A stretch of 64,000 nucleotides of DNA from Alphaproteobacteria bacterium (lineage in GTDB: Bacteria; Pseudomonadota; Alphaproteobacteria; SHVP01), in contig VGES01000008.1 of the NCBI GenBank assembly GCA_016869765.1, positions 1 through 64,000 on the forward strand, in the 5' to 3' direction. Both the position numbers and the translations under genes were made by a program. Below, piece by piece: positions 33,430-42,289 of the stretch. Under the pieces are notes generated by a model, which made no database searches, was not told the origin of the DNA, and worked only from the letters and a program-made list of their open reading frames with translations. Positions within the stretch are counted from its first letter, which is position 1; each line of letters begins with the position of its first letter.

Positions 33430-34599
33430 TCACGGGGATCGGTTTGCGGACCTCAGGGCGAGCCAGGGCCCGAGGGTGTCGCTGATGATGGTGGCCGCCA
33501 CCCGGGAACCCGCGTCGGAAAAGTGAAGGCCGTCGTAGGTCTCCTGTTCGGTCCATGGATGGGCTCGCGCGAGGTCGATCAGGATGGCACCCTCGTCCTG
33601 CGCGACACGGCGGATGATCTCGTTGAATCGGGCGTGGACGCCAGCGAAGGAGTCCGCGTTGAAACCGCGTTGCTCCAGGCGATCCCGCGCCAAGAGGCCG
33701 GGATCTCCGCGTTCTCCGGGCGATCCGATCCACACTTGGGTCATTAGAACCGGATGGACTCGCCAGGCGCGGGCCGTGCCCACGAACTGTCGTACCGCCA
33801 TTTCGTATTGGTGCTCCCACAGCGCGGACTTCTCCGCTGGGATCGCTGCCTCGGGTACCACAGAGGCGGCGCGTTCCGGGGCCCCACTGCGGTCGTCCTG
33901 CCGACGTAACGCGCGCCGTATAGCGCGGTAGGTATGGGGGATGACGGCGTCACGCATGCTGCGGAACGCGGTCTCGATCGGCCGACGAACCGTGCGGACC
34001 AGGGCATAGTCGCTGCTCGCATTCCAATACGTTCCATAGGTCGACAGCGTCCCCATATCGTTGACGTTTTCCATCAACACGACAGCGGTAGGTCGAAGCG
34101 CGAGAACCTTGCCCGTGAGCAACAGGTTTGCGTGCATGGTGTTGTTGCCCGATCGGCCGCCGTTCAGTGTGTTGACTTTGAGGCCCGTCCGTTTGCTCAA
34201 CAGGGCGGCGGCCTCGGCGGGGAAGCGGTTCGGGGGGGCGACGAACATGCCCTCCGTGGTGGACCCCCCGAGGAAAACGATCGTCGCGTCCGCGGCCTCA
34301 TGCCACATTTCGCTTCGGATGAAGCCGTCGCGGTCGGTTACGATTGGATAGAGCGGCAGCGCATTCTCGTCGTGGGTCGAACGGATCGGCGGCGGGGCGA
34401 AGGCGAGACGCGTGCTCGGCCGGTATTCGCGAAGCGCAAGCGTGCGTTCCGCTCCGAACGCCCGCTCTCCGGTCTGAACGATGTGCGACGCCGGACTCGC
34501 CGAAAGGACGATTTCCACGGCCGCGATGGCCGCGACCAAGGCGACCACGATCGTAACGACGACCAGAAGTCCGTTATGGAGCTTTTTTCTGCGACGCAC
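33430..34599 (-). CDS. Membrane-anchored SGNH/GDSL-type hydrolase
   Basis: About 389 residues from a GTG at 34599 preceded by GGAGGAG (the frame opens at a TTG 26 codons earlier). An Arg/Lys-rich start and one TM helix (RRRKKLHNGLLVVVTIVVAL) are followed by an extracytoplasmic domain with SGNH blocks: FLGGSTTEG (nucleophile Ser), NGGRSGNNT (Gly), MENVND (Asn) and YDGLHFSDAG (Asp-His). These enzymes act as esterases or O-acetyl transferases on polysaccharides or lipids. Substrate unknown. Confidence 0.82.
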   Translation of the reverse strand: MRRRKKLHNGLLVVVTIVVALVAAIAAVEIVLSASPASHIVQTGERAFGAERTLALREYRPSTRLAFAPPPIRSTHDENALPLYPIVTDRDGFIRSEMWHEAADATIVFLGGSTTEGMFVAPPNRFPAEAAALLSKRTGLKVNTLNGGRSGNNTMHANLLLTGKVLALRPTAVVLMENVNDMGTLSTYGTYWNASSDYALVRTVRRPIETAFRSMRDAVIPHTYRAIRRALRRQDDRSGAPERAASVVPEAAIPAEKSALWEHQYEMAVRQFVGTARAWRVHPVLMTQVWIGSPGERGDPGLLARDRLEQRGFNADSFAGVHARFNEIIRRVAQDEGAILIDLARAHPWTEQETYDGLHFSDAGSRVAATIISDTLGPWLALRSANRSP

Positions 34600-34732
34600 C
34601 GCTTCCCATCTCCTCCGCGTATGCCACCTCTCACGGACGACCCCGTCGCCTATGGCACGCCCTAGCGATTGCGGCAAGTCGTTGCTGGCAAGGTGGGGTT
34701 GCCACTAGCATCGCCCCAGGGAGGGAACCCGA

Positions 34733-36112
34733 ATGGACGCAAAGGTGGAGACCCTTGATCGCACGCGCGCGCTGGCCGACTGGTCGATCGGTCTCGGCGA
34801 GCAGGACCTGTCGCGCGAGGACAAGATCCAAATCGGTAAGCTGTTGCTCGATCACCTCGGTGTCTGCTACCGGGGGGCGTTCCTGCCTTGGGGTGGGGCG
34901 CTGAAGGATTGGGCGACGGTCTATGCCAGCTCGGGAAAGGCGACGGTCTTTGGTTCAGACCTGAAGGTGGCGCCCCCGGTTGCCGGCTTGGTCAATGCCT
35001 CGTGCGCGCACGGGCTCGAGCACGACGACACGCACGATGAAGGCATGAGCCACCCCGGCGCGATCGTCATGGCTGTAGCCTTGGCCGTCGGCACGGAGAT
35101 CGGGGCCTCCGGGCGACAGGTGCTTCCGGCGATCGTCGCCGGATACGAGGTGATGGCCCGGGTCGGCATGGCGTGTGGTCCCTCGATCATGCATCGCGGC
35201 TACCACCCGACCGCCCTCTTTGGCGGTTTTGGTGCGACAACGACCGCGGCCAAGCTCTACGGACTCTCGGCCAAGCAGTTGGTCGAAGCTTGGGGTCTGA
35301 TGCTTTCGATGGCCGGCGGGTCGATGCAGTTCAGCCAGGATCCGCACGGCACGGTGGTCAAACGTCTCCACGGCGGCTACGGCGCTCACAACGGCACTGT
35401 CGCGGCGCAGCTGGCGAAACGCGGAATCGCCGGCCCAGCGCAGGCTTTCGATGGCACCTATGGGCTGTGCCGGTTGTTCTCGGACAAGCCGAACTTCGAC
35501 AAATTGGTGAGGGCGAAGGGTACACCCTTCGAGATCCACCGCATCAGCTTCAAGCCCTATCCGTCGTGTCGATTGTTTCACTCGACCATCGACGCGCTAC
35601 GTTCGGTCACCGATGGCTTCAAGACGACGGCCGAGGTCGAAAAGATTCTGGTCGGTGGCCCGAAGGTGTTCCTGCATCAGCACATGATGTATCGCCCCGG
35701 CTCGATGATGGCGGCGCAATACAGTCTGCCCTATGTCGTCGGTGCCGCGATGGTGGCCGGGCCCTATACCGAAAATGCCTTTGCCGAGGGGAACCTGGGC
35801 AACGCCGATATCCTGGGCGTTGCCGACAAGGTCGAGGCCATCGAGGACGCCAATCTCGAGAAAGCCTTTCCCGCGCACTTCGGGAGTTGGGTCGAAGTCA
35901 CGTTTCGGGGTGGTCGCAAAGCCAAAGCCGAGGTTCTCGACTCCTATGGAACGCCGGCCAACCCGATGTCGATTGCGGCGTTGACCGAAAAATTCTCGGG
36001 GCTCGTGAAGGGCGTCAATGGATCGTTTCCAGTCGAGCGCGTCGTCGCGGCGGCCACCGACATATCGACGCTCGATCATGTCGGCACACTCGTCGGACAC
36101 TTCGGGGGCTGA
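34733..36112 (+). CDS. MmgE/PrpD family protein
   Basis: A 459-residue protein with the MmgE/PrpD all-helical domain (LLDHLGVCYRG, VNASCAHGLEHDDTHDEG, HPTALFGGFGATTTAAKLYGL) and C-terminal lid domain. The strong GGGAGGG ribosome site fixes the start. Characterised relatives include 2-methylcitrate dehydratase, cis-aconitate decarboxylase and iminodisuccinate epimerase. No other methylcitrate-cycle gene adjoins it, so its substrate is open. The amidase gene starts three bases after its stop, implying a shared catabolic route. Confidence 0.9.
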   Translation: MDAKVETLDRTRALADWSIGLGEQDLSREDKIQIGKLLLDHLGVCYRGAFLPWGGALKDWATVYASSGKATVFGSDLKVAPPVAGLVNASCAHGLEHDDTHDEGMSHPGAIVMAVALAVGTEIGASGRQVLPAIVAGYEVMARVGMACGPSIMHRGYHPTALFGGFGATTTAAKLYGLSAKQLVEAWGLMLSMAGGSMQFSQDPHGTVVKRLHGGYGAHNGTVAAQLAKRGIAGPAQAFDGTYGLCRLFSDKPNFDKLVRAKGTPFEIHRISFKPYPSCRLFHSTIDALRSVTDGFKTTAEVEKILVGGPKVFLHQHMMYRPGSMMAAQYSLPYVVGAAMVAGPYTENAFAEGNLGNADILGVADKVEAIEDANLEKAFPAHFGSWVEVTFRGGRKAKAEVLDSYGTPANPMSIAALTEKFSGLVKGVNGSFPVERVVAAATDISTLDHVGTLVGHFGG

Positions 36113-36114
36113 GG

Positions 36115-37542
36115 ATGACCGCGTCGCGCCCCACGGTCGCCGCGGCGTTGCCGACGGGTGAGAACCTCGCCTACGCGGAAATCTCCGATTTGGCGGCTCT
36201 GTATCGCCAACGTCGGCTATCCCCCGTCGACGTGACGCGAGCGACGCTCGACCGCATCGCCGCCTACGACGGGACGTTTCACGCCTTTGCCCTGGTCGAT
36301 CCCGACGCGACCCTGAGCGAGGCCAAACGTGTCGCGTTCGCCATGGAGCGCGCCCAGATCAAGGGTCCGCTCGCCGGCATTCCGATTGCCGTCAAAGATC
36401 TCTGCGACGTGGCGGGTCAGCCGACGGCCGCGGGTACGTTGGTCTGGCGCGATCGCGTTGCGGCTGAGGATTCGACCGTCGTTCGTCGACTGCGCGAGGC
36501 CGGCGCCATCATCGTCGGGCGAACCCGGATGGCGGAGGCAGCGTCCGGGACCCATCACCCCAAATTGCCGGTGCCGGTCAACCCATGGAATCGAACGAGG
36601 GTCCCCGGCATCTCTTCGTCGGGTTCTGCGGTCGCTTTGGCGGCTGGTTTGTGTGCCGGGGCGATCGGCACGGACACCGGCGGATCGATCCGTTTTCCCA
36701 GCGCGGCCTGCAATTTGACGGGCGTCAAGCCGACGTTCGGGAGGGTGAGTCGCCGCGGCGTGGCGTTTTACGCGCCGTCCCTCGATCACGTCGGTCCGAT
36801 GGCGCGATCGGCGATCGACTGTGCGGCGATGCTGACGGCCATGGCGGGCTTCGATCCGGAAGATCCGGTGAGTCGAACCGAGGTCGTTCCAGACTACTTT
36901 GCGCGGGCGATTCGCCCGGTCGGGGGCGTGAGGATCGGGATCGACGAGCACTATTGCAGCGAGGGCGTGGATCCGTCGGTTCGCGATGCCGTGCTGGCGA
37001 GCGCGGCCGTGTTTGCCGGCGCCGGGGCGGAGATTCGCAGTATTTCGCTGCCAAGCCTCGGCGAGCTGCTGCCGCGGATCATCGACCTCGCGACGGCGGA
37101 AGGCGCGGTCACGCACGCCGATACGTTTCCGGCCCGCGAGACCGAGTACGGCCCGGTGTTGGCGGCGGCGTTGCATCGTGGCCGCACGCTCGCGCTCGAT
37201 CACTATGTCAGGTTGCGGTTGGCGGGAACGATGTTCGCGGGCCGCTTGGCGGCGCTGTTCCGTGACGTCGATCTCATCCTCTGTCCGTCGTGGCCTGTTC
37301 CACCGCCGCCGATCGATCAGTCGCCGGTCGCGGATCCGAAGGGCCTGCGCCTGAAGTTCACCATGCCCTTCAACGTCACGGGAAACCCCACGATCTCCAT
37401 GCCGTGCGGCGTGACGCCCGACGGAATGCCACTCTCGCTCCAGTTGATCGGGCGTCACCTCGAAGAGGAGTTGCTGTTGCGGGCCGGTTTTGCCTTTCAA
37501 CAGGCCAGCGACTGGCATCGCCGACTCCCCGACCTGCACTGA
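36115..37542 (+). CDS. Amidase-signature family amidase
   Basis: A 475-residue amidase with the Ser-cisSer-Lys triad: K94 (IAVKDLCDV), S167 in GISSSGSAVALAAG and nucleophile S191 in DTGGSIRFPS. The Gly/Ser-rich stretch is slightly unusual (Ser at a position that is usually Gly). Full length for the family. It hydrolyses an amide to acid plus ammonia; substrate unknown, although the window also encodes a nitrile hydratase-type enzyme 25 kb away whose product would be an amide. Directly behind the MmgE/PrpD gene. Confidence 0.92.
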   Translation: MTASRPTVAAALPTGENLAYAEISDLAALYRQRRLSPVDVTRATLDRIAAYDGTFHAFALVDPDATLSEAKRVAFAMERAQIKGPLAGIPIAVKDLCDVAGQPTAAGTLVWRDRVAAEDSTVVRRLREAGAIIVGRTRMAEAASGTHHPKLPVPVNPWNRTRVPGISSSGSAVALAAGLCAGAIGTDTGGSIRFPSAACNLTGVKPTFGRVSRRGVAFYAPSLDHVGPMARSAIDCAAMLTAMAGFDPEDPVSRTEVVPDYFARAIRPVGGVRIGIDEHYCSEGVDPSVRDAVLASAAVFAGAGAEIRSISLPSLGELLPRIIDLATAEGAVTHADTFPARETEYGPVLAAALHRGRTLALDHYVRLRLAGTMFAGRLAALFRDVDLILCPSWPVPPPPIDQSPVADPKGLRLKFTMPFNVTGNPTISMPCGVTPDGMPLSLQLIGRHLEEELLLRAGFAFQQASDWHRRLPDLH

Positions 37543-37605
37543 CGGGGAAGTCCGTGCCAGGGCGCTGGAACGCGGTTAGGATCACCGCATCCAGGGGAGG
37601 CACGC

Positions 37606-38766
37606 ATTCCTGATCAACAAACGCGCCACGCCGTGTTGGCAGGGCCCGACCATGACGAGGCTGCTCGCCAAGGGTTCGTCGGCAATTTGCGTCGCTATGT
37701 GATGTCCGACATCTCGGAAGGGAACCGAACGATCTACGAACGCCGTGTCCGGCCGCAGTTCCAGCGCGAACACGGGCGGGCTCCGAAAGATCGCCACGAG
37801 GTTCGCCGAGCGATGGAGCCGCACCCGTACTATCAGGCCTGGGGTTCGATCCTACGTACGACGCAGGAACTGATGTGGGATTCGGTGGGGGAATCGGTCG
37901 CGCGGCAACTCCCGACCCTGATGGCGCGGGCCAAGGCGTTCGCCGACCGGCCGCGACTCGGTTCGCTGCGGCTCGATCGCGCACTCGCGATCCCGCGCTA
38001 TCAGTCGGCAGTCGATATCCACGTAATGCCCGGCTCCTACCACAGCGACTTGGCCCAAGGAGATGTGTTCGCCGGAGCGCTATACGATCGCGGCCTCTAT
38101 CTCTATGCCATGGGCGGGTTAGGCCCGTGCAACGAGGATATCGGGGCCGGCGGCTGCGCTTATCTCAAGAAACACTTTCCGGATTTCGCCCCCAAACGGA
38201 TTCTCGATCTCGGGTGCACGATCGGGAATTCGACCCTTGCGTATGCCCAGGCCTATCCCGAGGCCGAAGTGTTCGGCGTCGACCTGGGAGCGGCCAGTTT
38301 GCGTTACGCTCACGCGCGGGCGGAGTCGCTCGGCGTTGCTGCGCACTTTTCCCAGCAGAACGCGGAACGCACGGATTTCGAGGAGTGTTCGTTCGACCTT
38401 GTGGTCAGTGCCGTCCTACTCCATGAAACCTCGATGGCTGCGTTGCCGCGGATCATCCAGGAGTGCCGTCGACTCCTGCGGGCGGGCGGCATCATGTGCC
38501 ACACGGATGTTCCCCAGGTGGAAGGGGATGCCTTCGACCTGTTCATTCCGGATTGGGACACAGAGGGCAACAACGAGCCCTTCATGAGCAAGATGCGCGA
38601 TCTCGATTTTCGACAACTGTTCGAGGCCGCAGGATTTCGACGCCGCTCCTTCTTTTCGGGCTACGTTCCGAACGAACACCTCAATGCCAAACGACCGGTG
38701 ACCTTCCGCGGCGGGAGCGGAAAGAAGGGCAAGCCTTGGGCGGTCTACGGCGCCATTGCCGGCTGA
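37606..38766 (+). CDS. Class I SAM-dependent methyltransferase, paralogue 3 of 5 (likely ATT start)
   Basis: A 386-residue family member (HDEAARQGF, HGRAPKDRHEVRRAM, QAWGSILRTTQELMWDSVGE, YQSAVDIHVMPGSYH, motif I ILDLGCTIGNST, RYAHARAESLG, FSQQNAERTDF). The best ribosome site, GGGGAGG, is six bases before an ATT at 37606, precisely where paralogue 4 has its ATG. The two proteins then align (HAVLAGPDHDE versus HAVLPRTTHDE). The fallback is a GTG at 37633 with no ribosome site. Initiation at ATT is known but rare in bacteria. Confidence 0.85.
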   Translation: MPDQQTRHAVLAGPDHDEAARQGFVGNLRRYVMSDISEGNRTIYERRVRPQFQREHGRAPKDRHEVRRAMEPHPYYQAWGSILRTTQELMWDSVGESVARQLPTLMARAKAFADRPRLGSLRLDRALAIPRYQSAVDIHVMPGSYHSDLAQGDVFAGALYDRGLYLYAMGGLGPCNEDIGAGGCAYLKKHFPDFAPKRILDLGCTIGNSTLAYAQAYPEAEVFGVDLGAASLRYAHARAESLGVAAHFSQQNAERTDFEECSFDLVVSAVLLHETSMAALPRIIQECRRLLRAGGIMCHTDVPQVEGDAFDLFIPDWDTEGNNEPFMSKMRDLDFRQLFEAAGFRRRSFFSGYVPNEHLNAKRPVTFRGGSGKKGKPWAVYGAIAG

Positions 38767-38772
38767 ACGGCG

Positions 38773-38964
38773 ATGCGAAGTCTCGCGAAGAAACTCGGAT
38801 CGCGCTGGGGCGCCTACACGGTGGTCCTTGCTTGGCTTCTCATCATCTCGTCACTCTGGGGCGGTACGCAGCCCGGGCCAGGGATCGCCATCGCGGTGAT
38901 CGCAGCGGCGATCCTCACCGTGCTCGTACTGTTCGGCGCCTGGGCGCGCCTGCAGGACGAATAG
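38773..38964 (+). CDS. Small two-helix membrane protein
   Basis: A 63-residue protein with a basic start (MRSLAKKLGSRWG) and two hydrophobic helices (~14-30, ~36-57). It sits six bases after methyltransferase 3 and 21 bases before a GST gene, on the same strand, so is probably translated from their transcript. Family not recognised. The short length lowers confidence, but the hydrophobic pattern and operon position support it. Confidence 0.55.
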   Translation: MRSLAKKLGSRWGAYTVVLAWLLIISSLWGGTQPGPGIAIAVIAAAILTVLVLFGAWARLQDE

Positions 38965-38985
38965 CGGTCGACAAGGAGGAACGCG

Positions 38986-39684
38986 ATGATCGACTTCTAC
39001 ACATGGCCGACACCGAATGGCCGCAAGCCGGCAATTTTCTTCGCCGAGACCGCTCTGGCCCATCGCGTGATCGCGATCGACATTACGAAGGGCGAGCAAT
39101 TTCACTCGACCTTCCTAAAGATCAATCCCAACCACAAGATCCCAGCGATCGTCGATCCAGCCGGACCGGAGGGCCGGCCGTTGGTGCTGTTCGAGTCGGG
39201 AACGATCCTCGAATACCTCGCCGAGAAGACCGGCCGGTTCCTGCCGCGCGGCGGTGCCGCGCGCTGGATCGTCAAGCAGTGGCTGATGTTCCAAATGGCC
39301 GGCGTGGGTCCGATGTTCGGGCAGCACGGTCATTTCCATCGCTACGCGCCTGAAAAAATTCCTTATGCGATCGAACGATATCGGCGCGAGACCCTACGCC
39401 TCTATGACGTGATGAACGCGCGCCTCAAGGACGCCGAGTTCCTGGGCGGCGACTACTCGATCGCCGACATGGCGACCTACCCTTGGGCCGTCACCTATGA
39501 GCGGCGCGGGATGTCGTTGGACGATTTCCCCCACGTCAAACGCTGGATTGGCGCGATGGCGGCGCGCCCTGCGGTTGCCCAGGGGATGAGCATTCTCGCC
39601 GACAGGGAGGCGCCGCCCGGACCGATCACCGCCGAGCATCGGGCGGCCTATTTCGGCGATCTGCAATACCAGCGGCGCAGCTGA
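38986..39684 (+). CDS. Glutathione S-transferase family protein (YfcG-like)
   Basis: A 232-residue GST with MIDFYTWPTPNGRKPAIFFAE and NPNHKIPAIVDP (cis-Pro) in the thioredoxin-like half, then ESGTILEYLAEKTG and a helical half with WLMFQMAGVGPMFGQHGHF, typical of Nu-class/YfcG-like GSTs. The ATG follows AAGGAGG. Members show disulfide reductase or peroxidase activity with glutathione. It is in the rightward run after methyltransferase 3. Confidence 0.9.
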   Translation: MIDFYTWPTPNGRKPAIFFAETALAHRVIAIDITKGEQFHSTFLKINPNHKIPAIVDPAGPEGRPLVLFESGTILEYLAEKTGRFLPRGGAARWIVKQWLMFQMAGVGPMFGQHGHFHRYAPEKIPYAIERYRRETLRLYDVMNARLKDAEFLGGDYSIADMATYPWAVTYERRGMSLDDFPHVKRWIGAMAARPAVAQGMSILADREAPPGPITAEHRAAYFGDLQYQRRS

Positions 39685-39697
39685 CCGGAGGAGCACA

Positions 39698-40402
39698 ATT
39701 TCGTTCACCATTCAGAGCGGTCGCTATCGCGTAACCGAAGCCGACGGCGCGACGTTCGACTACGAACGGTTCACCGTGACGCTGAATCCCGATGGCACAC
39801 GGACGATGCGGACATTGACGCGATCGCCCAAGGGCGATCTCCTGCGCGACGTCAATCAATTGGACGCGGCCGACTGGCGGCCGATCGAAGGCATCGGACG
39901 GCTGTTCTACAAGGGTGAGGCGCACGGCACCGTGGTGCGCCGGATCGTCGACAACCAACTGCACTCTTACGTCTGGAACCAGGGCACGCCGACCGACTAC
40001 GCCGTGTTTGACGCGCCAGAGAACCTCACGGTTGGGTATCACCCGATCCTCCACGAAGCCTGGAAGATGAACTTCGTCGACATAGCCTCGTCGGCTTGGC
40101 AGGAGGTGCTGACCCACACGGTCTCGAACACGTGGAATGGCCGCTCGCTCGGCCATGGGATGAAATTGAAATCGTCGGCGCGTTTCGAAGGCATCGAGGA
40201 CGTAGTGACTCCCGCAGGTCGCTTTCGTTGCGAACGGTTCACGTGGCTTACGCCCTTCGACAAAGAACTGCACATCTGGCGCACGGGTCCGCTGCGGATC
40301 CTGGTCAAAGAGGTCGTCGCCAAGGGCGACAAGCACGGCACGACGTATGAACTCGCGGAGTTCGCCGAGGAAAAGGTCCACTGGTCGGCTGAGGAACGTT
40401 GA
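39698..40402 (+). CDS. Uncharacterised beta-rich protein, paralogue A (likely ATT start)
   Basis: About 234 residues when begun at the ATT at 39698, which lies six bases after GGAGG. The N-terminus then reads ISFTIQSGRYRVTEADG and aligns with the ATG start of the next gene (MSFSVFSGSLQLTEPDG). The first canonical start in frame (GTG 39776) would remove 26 conserved residues and has no ribosome site. The protein is beta-rich with a VVTPAGRFRCERFTW signature resembling DUF3108-type barrels. No catalytic motif; function unknown. Confidence 0.78.
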   Translation: MSFTIQSGRYRVTEADGATFDYERFTVTLNPDGTRTMRTLTRSPKGDLLRDVNQLDAADWRPIEGIGRLFYKGEAHGTVVRRIVDNQLHSYVWNQGTPTDYAVFDAPENLTVGYHPILHEAWKMNFVDIASSAWQEVLTHTVSNTWNGRSLGHGMKLKSSARFEGIEDVVTPAGRFRCERFTWLTPFDKELHIWRTGPLRILVKEVVAKGDKHGTTYELAEFAEEKVHWSAEER

Positions 40403-40404
40403 TC

Positions 40405-41100
40405 ATGTCGTTTTCGGTGTTCAGCGGATCCCTGCAACTGACCGAGCCGGACGGGCGAACGACCGGCTACGAACGGTTTCTCATCACCCACAACCCCGAT
40501 GGGTCGCGGACGCTGCGAACGCTGACGCGGTCTCCGACGGGCGACCTCCTGCGCGATACCAACCAACTGGTCGGCCCCGATTGGCAAGCGATCGAGGCGA
40601 TCGGTCGTCTGTTCGTCAAAGGTCAGTCCCATGGCACGGTCATGCGCCGAATCGAGGGCGGCATGCTCCATTCCTGGGTCTGGAACCACAGCACCGAAGC
40701 CGACTATGCGACGTTTGCGGCCCCGAGAAACTTGCTGCTCGGGTTTCACCCGATTAGCCACGACGCCTGGAAGATGAATTTCCTGGATCGTGCCCACAAG
40801 GACTGGCAGGACGTCTGGGTCCACACCGTTTCGGTCACTTGGAATGGATCGACCCTGGGACACGGCGAGCTTCGCCGCTCCCAGGGCCGCTTCGAGGGAC
40901 TCGAGGACGTGTCGGTTCCGGCCGGGCGCTTCGCATGCGAGCGCTATACCTGGGCATCCCCGTCCGGCTCGGAACTCGGAATCTGGCGCACCGGGGATGC
41001 CAACGTGCTTGTGAAAATGGTCTCCCTCGGTGGTGCGCGCAAAGGGGCGTTCTACGAGCTCGCCGACTACCGTGAAGAGCGCGTCAACTGGCGTCCGTAG
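40405..41100 (+). CDS. Uncharacterised beta-rich protein, paralogue B
   Basis: A 231-residue protein homologous along its full length to the preceding gene (YERF, TLTRSPTGDLLRDTNQL, SWVWN, HDAWKMNFLDRA, VPAGRFACERYTW). No signal peptide. It starts two bases after the upstream stop, so the pair is translationally linked. A third, more distant relative is at 47020-47700. The pattern suggests a lipocalin-like or DUF3108-like ligand-binding barrel; this is inference from strand-rich sequence only. Confidence 0.78.
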   Translation: MSFSVFSGSLQLTEPDGRTTGYERFLITHNPDGSRTLRTLTRSPTGDLLRDTNQLVGPDWQAIEAIGRLFVKGQSHGTVMRRIEGGMLHSWVWNHSTEADYATFAAPRNLLLGFHPISHDAWKMNFLDRAHKDWQDVWVHTVSVTWNGSTLGHGELRRSQGRFEGLEDVSVPAGRFACERYTWASPSGSELGIWRTGDANVLVKMVSLGGARKGAFYELADYREERVNWRP

Positions 41101-41974
41101 AGTCCCACGTCGCCTCGCCGAGCATCGCGACACCCCCCTGAGGGTTCTCCGCCCATAGGTGCCAGCTTCGGGAACCATCGCCCTTCGGCGCCCCGTTCAA
41201 GGTGAACGGCTGCATGTCGAACAATGGCGAGTGCGCCCGAAAGGCAAACGTCCTGAGTCGTGCCTGCGGAGCCTCGCGGGCGACGAGGTCCAATAGCAGG
41301 GTCGCGATGAGTGGGCCCGTCACGACGAGGCCGGGATAGCCCTCCTCGTTCATCGCATAGGGGCGATCATAGTGAATGCGATGCGAGTTGAAGGTGAGAG
41401 CGGAGTAGCGAAACAACAGGACTGGCCCCGCTTGAATACTGCGCCGCCAGACGGGCTTCGCAGGAGGCATCGGCGCGCCGGCCTGCAGCTGTTCGACCGT
41501 CAGGGCGGCGGACGTTCGCGCACTCGCTTCACGGAACGCGATGTCCACGTCGATACTGAGCGCGACGCCTTCGCCCGTCGCATAGTCCTCGCGCAACCCG
41601 AGAAACACCAGTCGGCCGCTTCGCCCCGCCTTCTCCGAGATGCTGGTGATCGTGCGCGAGCGGGTAACGCGATCGCCGACGACCAGGGGGCTGTGAAACG
41701 TCATCCGCGCGCCGCCGAACATGCGGCGAGGCAGATCGATCGGGGGTAGGAATTCGCCCCGCCGGCCGTGGCCATCGGGGCCAACGCTCGACAACGGGGC
41801 GCGTTCCAGGAAGTAGAGCCAATGACCGCCCGGCGGAAGCGGCGTTCCGGCAACCGGCCGTGGGTCGGGATGGTCGAGCGTGACGGCGAGGAGCGCGACC
41901 GGTGCCGCGGTGATGACGTCTTCGCGCTCTTCACGCGTTCCTACCCAGTTTGCCCACGCTTGGCCGGTGCTCAT
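41084..41974 (-). CDS. MaoC/FAS1-like hot-dog dehydratase
   Basis: A 296-residue double hot-dog protein. The N-terminal half (~1-150) resembles FAS1-like dehydratases (PPGGHWLYFLERAPLSSVGPDGH, GDRVTRSRTI) and the C-terminal half (~175-285) holds FRYSALTFNSHRIHYDRPYA, the hydratase signature with its Asn/His residues. Close families are HTD2-like 3-hydroxyacyl thioester dehydratases and mesaconyl-C4-CoA hydratase. The ATG at 41974 is set by GGAGGAGG; the open frame upstream is not used. It overlaps the convergent beta-rich gene by 17 bases. Confidence 0.85.
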   Translation of the reverse strand: MSTGQAWANWVGTREEREDVITAAPVALLAVTLDHPDPRPVAGTPLPPGGHWLYFLERAPLSSVGPDGHGRRGEFLPPIDLPRRMFGGARMTFHSPLVVGDRVTRSRTITSISEKAGRSGRLVFLGLREDYATGEGVALSIDVDIAFREASARTSAALTVEQLQAGAPMPPAKPVWRRSIQAGPVLLFRYSALTFNSHRIHYDRPYAMNEEGYPGLVVTGPLIATLLLDLVAREAPQARLRTFAFRAHSPLFDMQPFTLNGAPKGDGSRSWHLWAENPQGGVAMLGEATWDSTDAS

Positions 41975-42289
41975 GGCGACCTCCTCCAGGATCGATGATC
42001 TGCGGGGTTCCCCTGGCCGGAGCCCCCGTTGGGCGCGTCGGTCGACGCGCGTGCGGCCAGGACGACACACCGATGCCGCATCGCCCCGAACGTCTGCGAA
42101 ACACGACACGTAAGCCCGCCGACGGTCGAAGCACCCGAGCAGCGTGCCGCAGCACGTCCGATCGCACGCCGTAGTCCTTACACCGGGAAACCGCAGAGGA
42201 TAAGCCTGTGGATAACTGCCGAGCAGCCCGGCGGGGCAGAGCGCGTCCCACAGCCGCGACGCGGGGCCGAGGCGCCACGCCGGTCGGGC

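Noticed and set aside
35173-36114. Upstream extension of the amidase frame inside the MmgE/PrpD gene
   Set aside because: Amidase homology starts at 36115; the extension is out of frame with the MmgE/PrpD protein and lacks a start signal.
42113-42289. Possible small RNA or gene in the gap between the dehydratase and SemiSWEET genes
   Set aside because: Open frames there are short and skewed, with no ribosome site, hairpin plus T-run or promoter that I could support.
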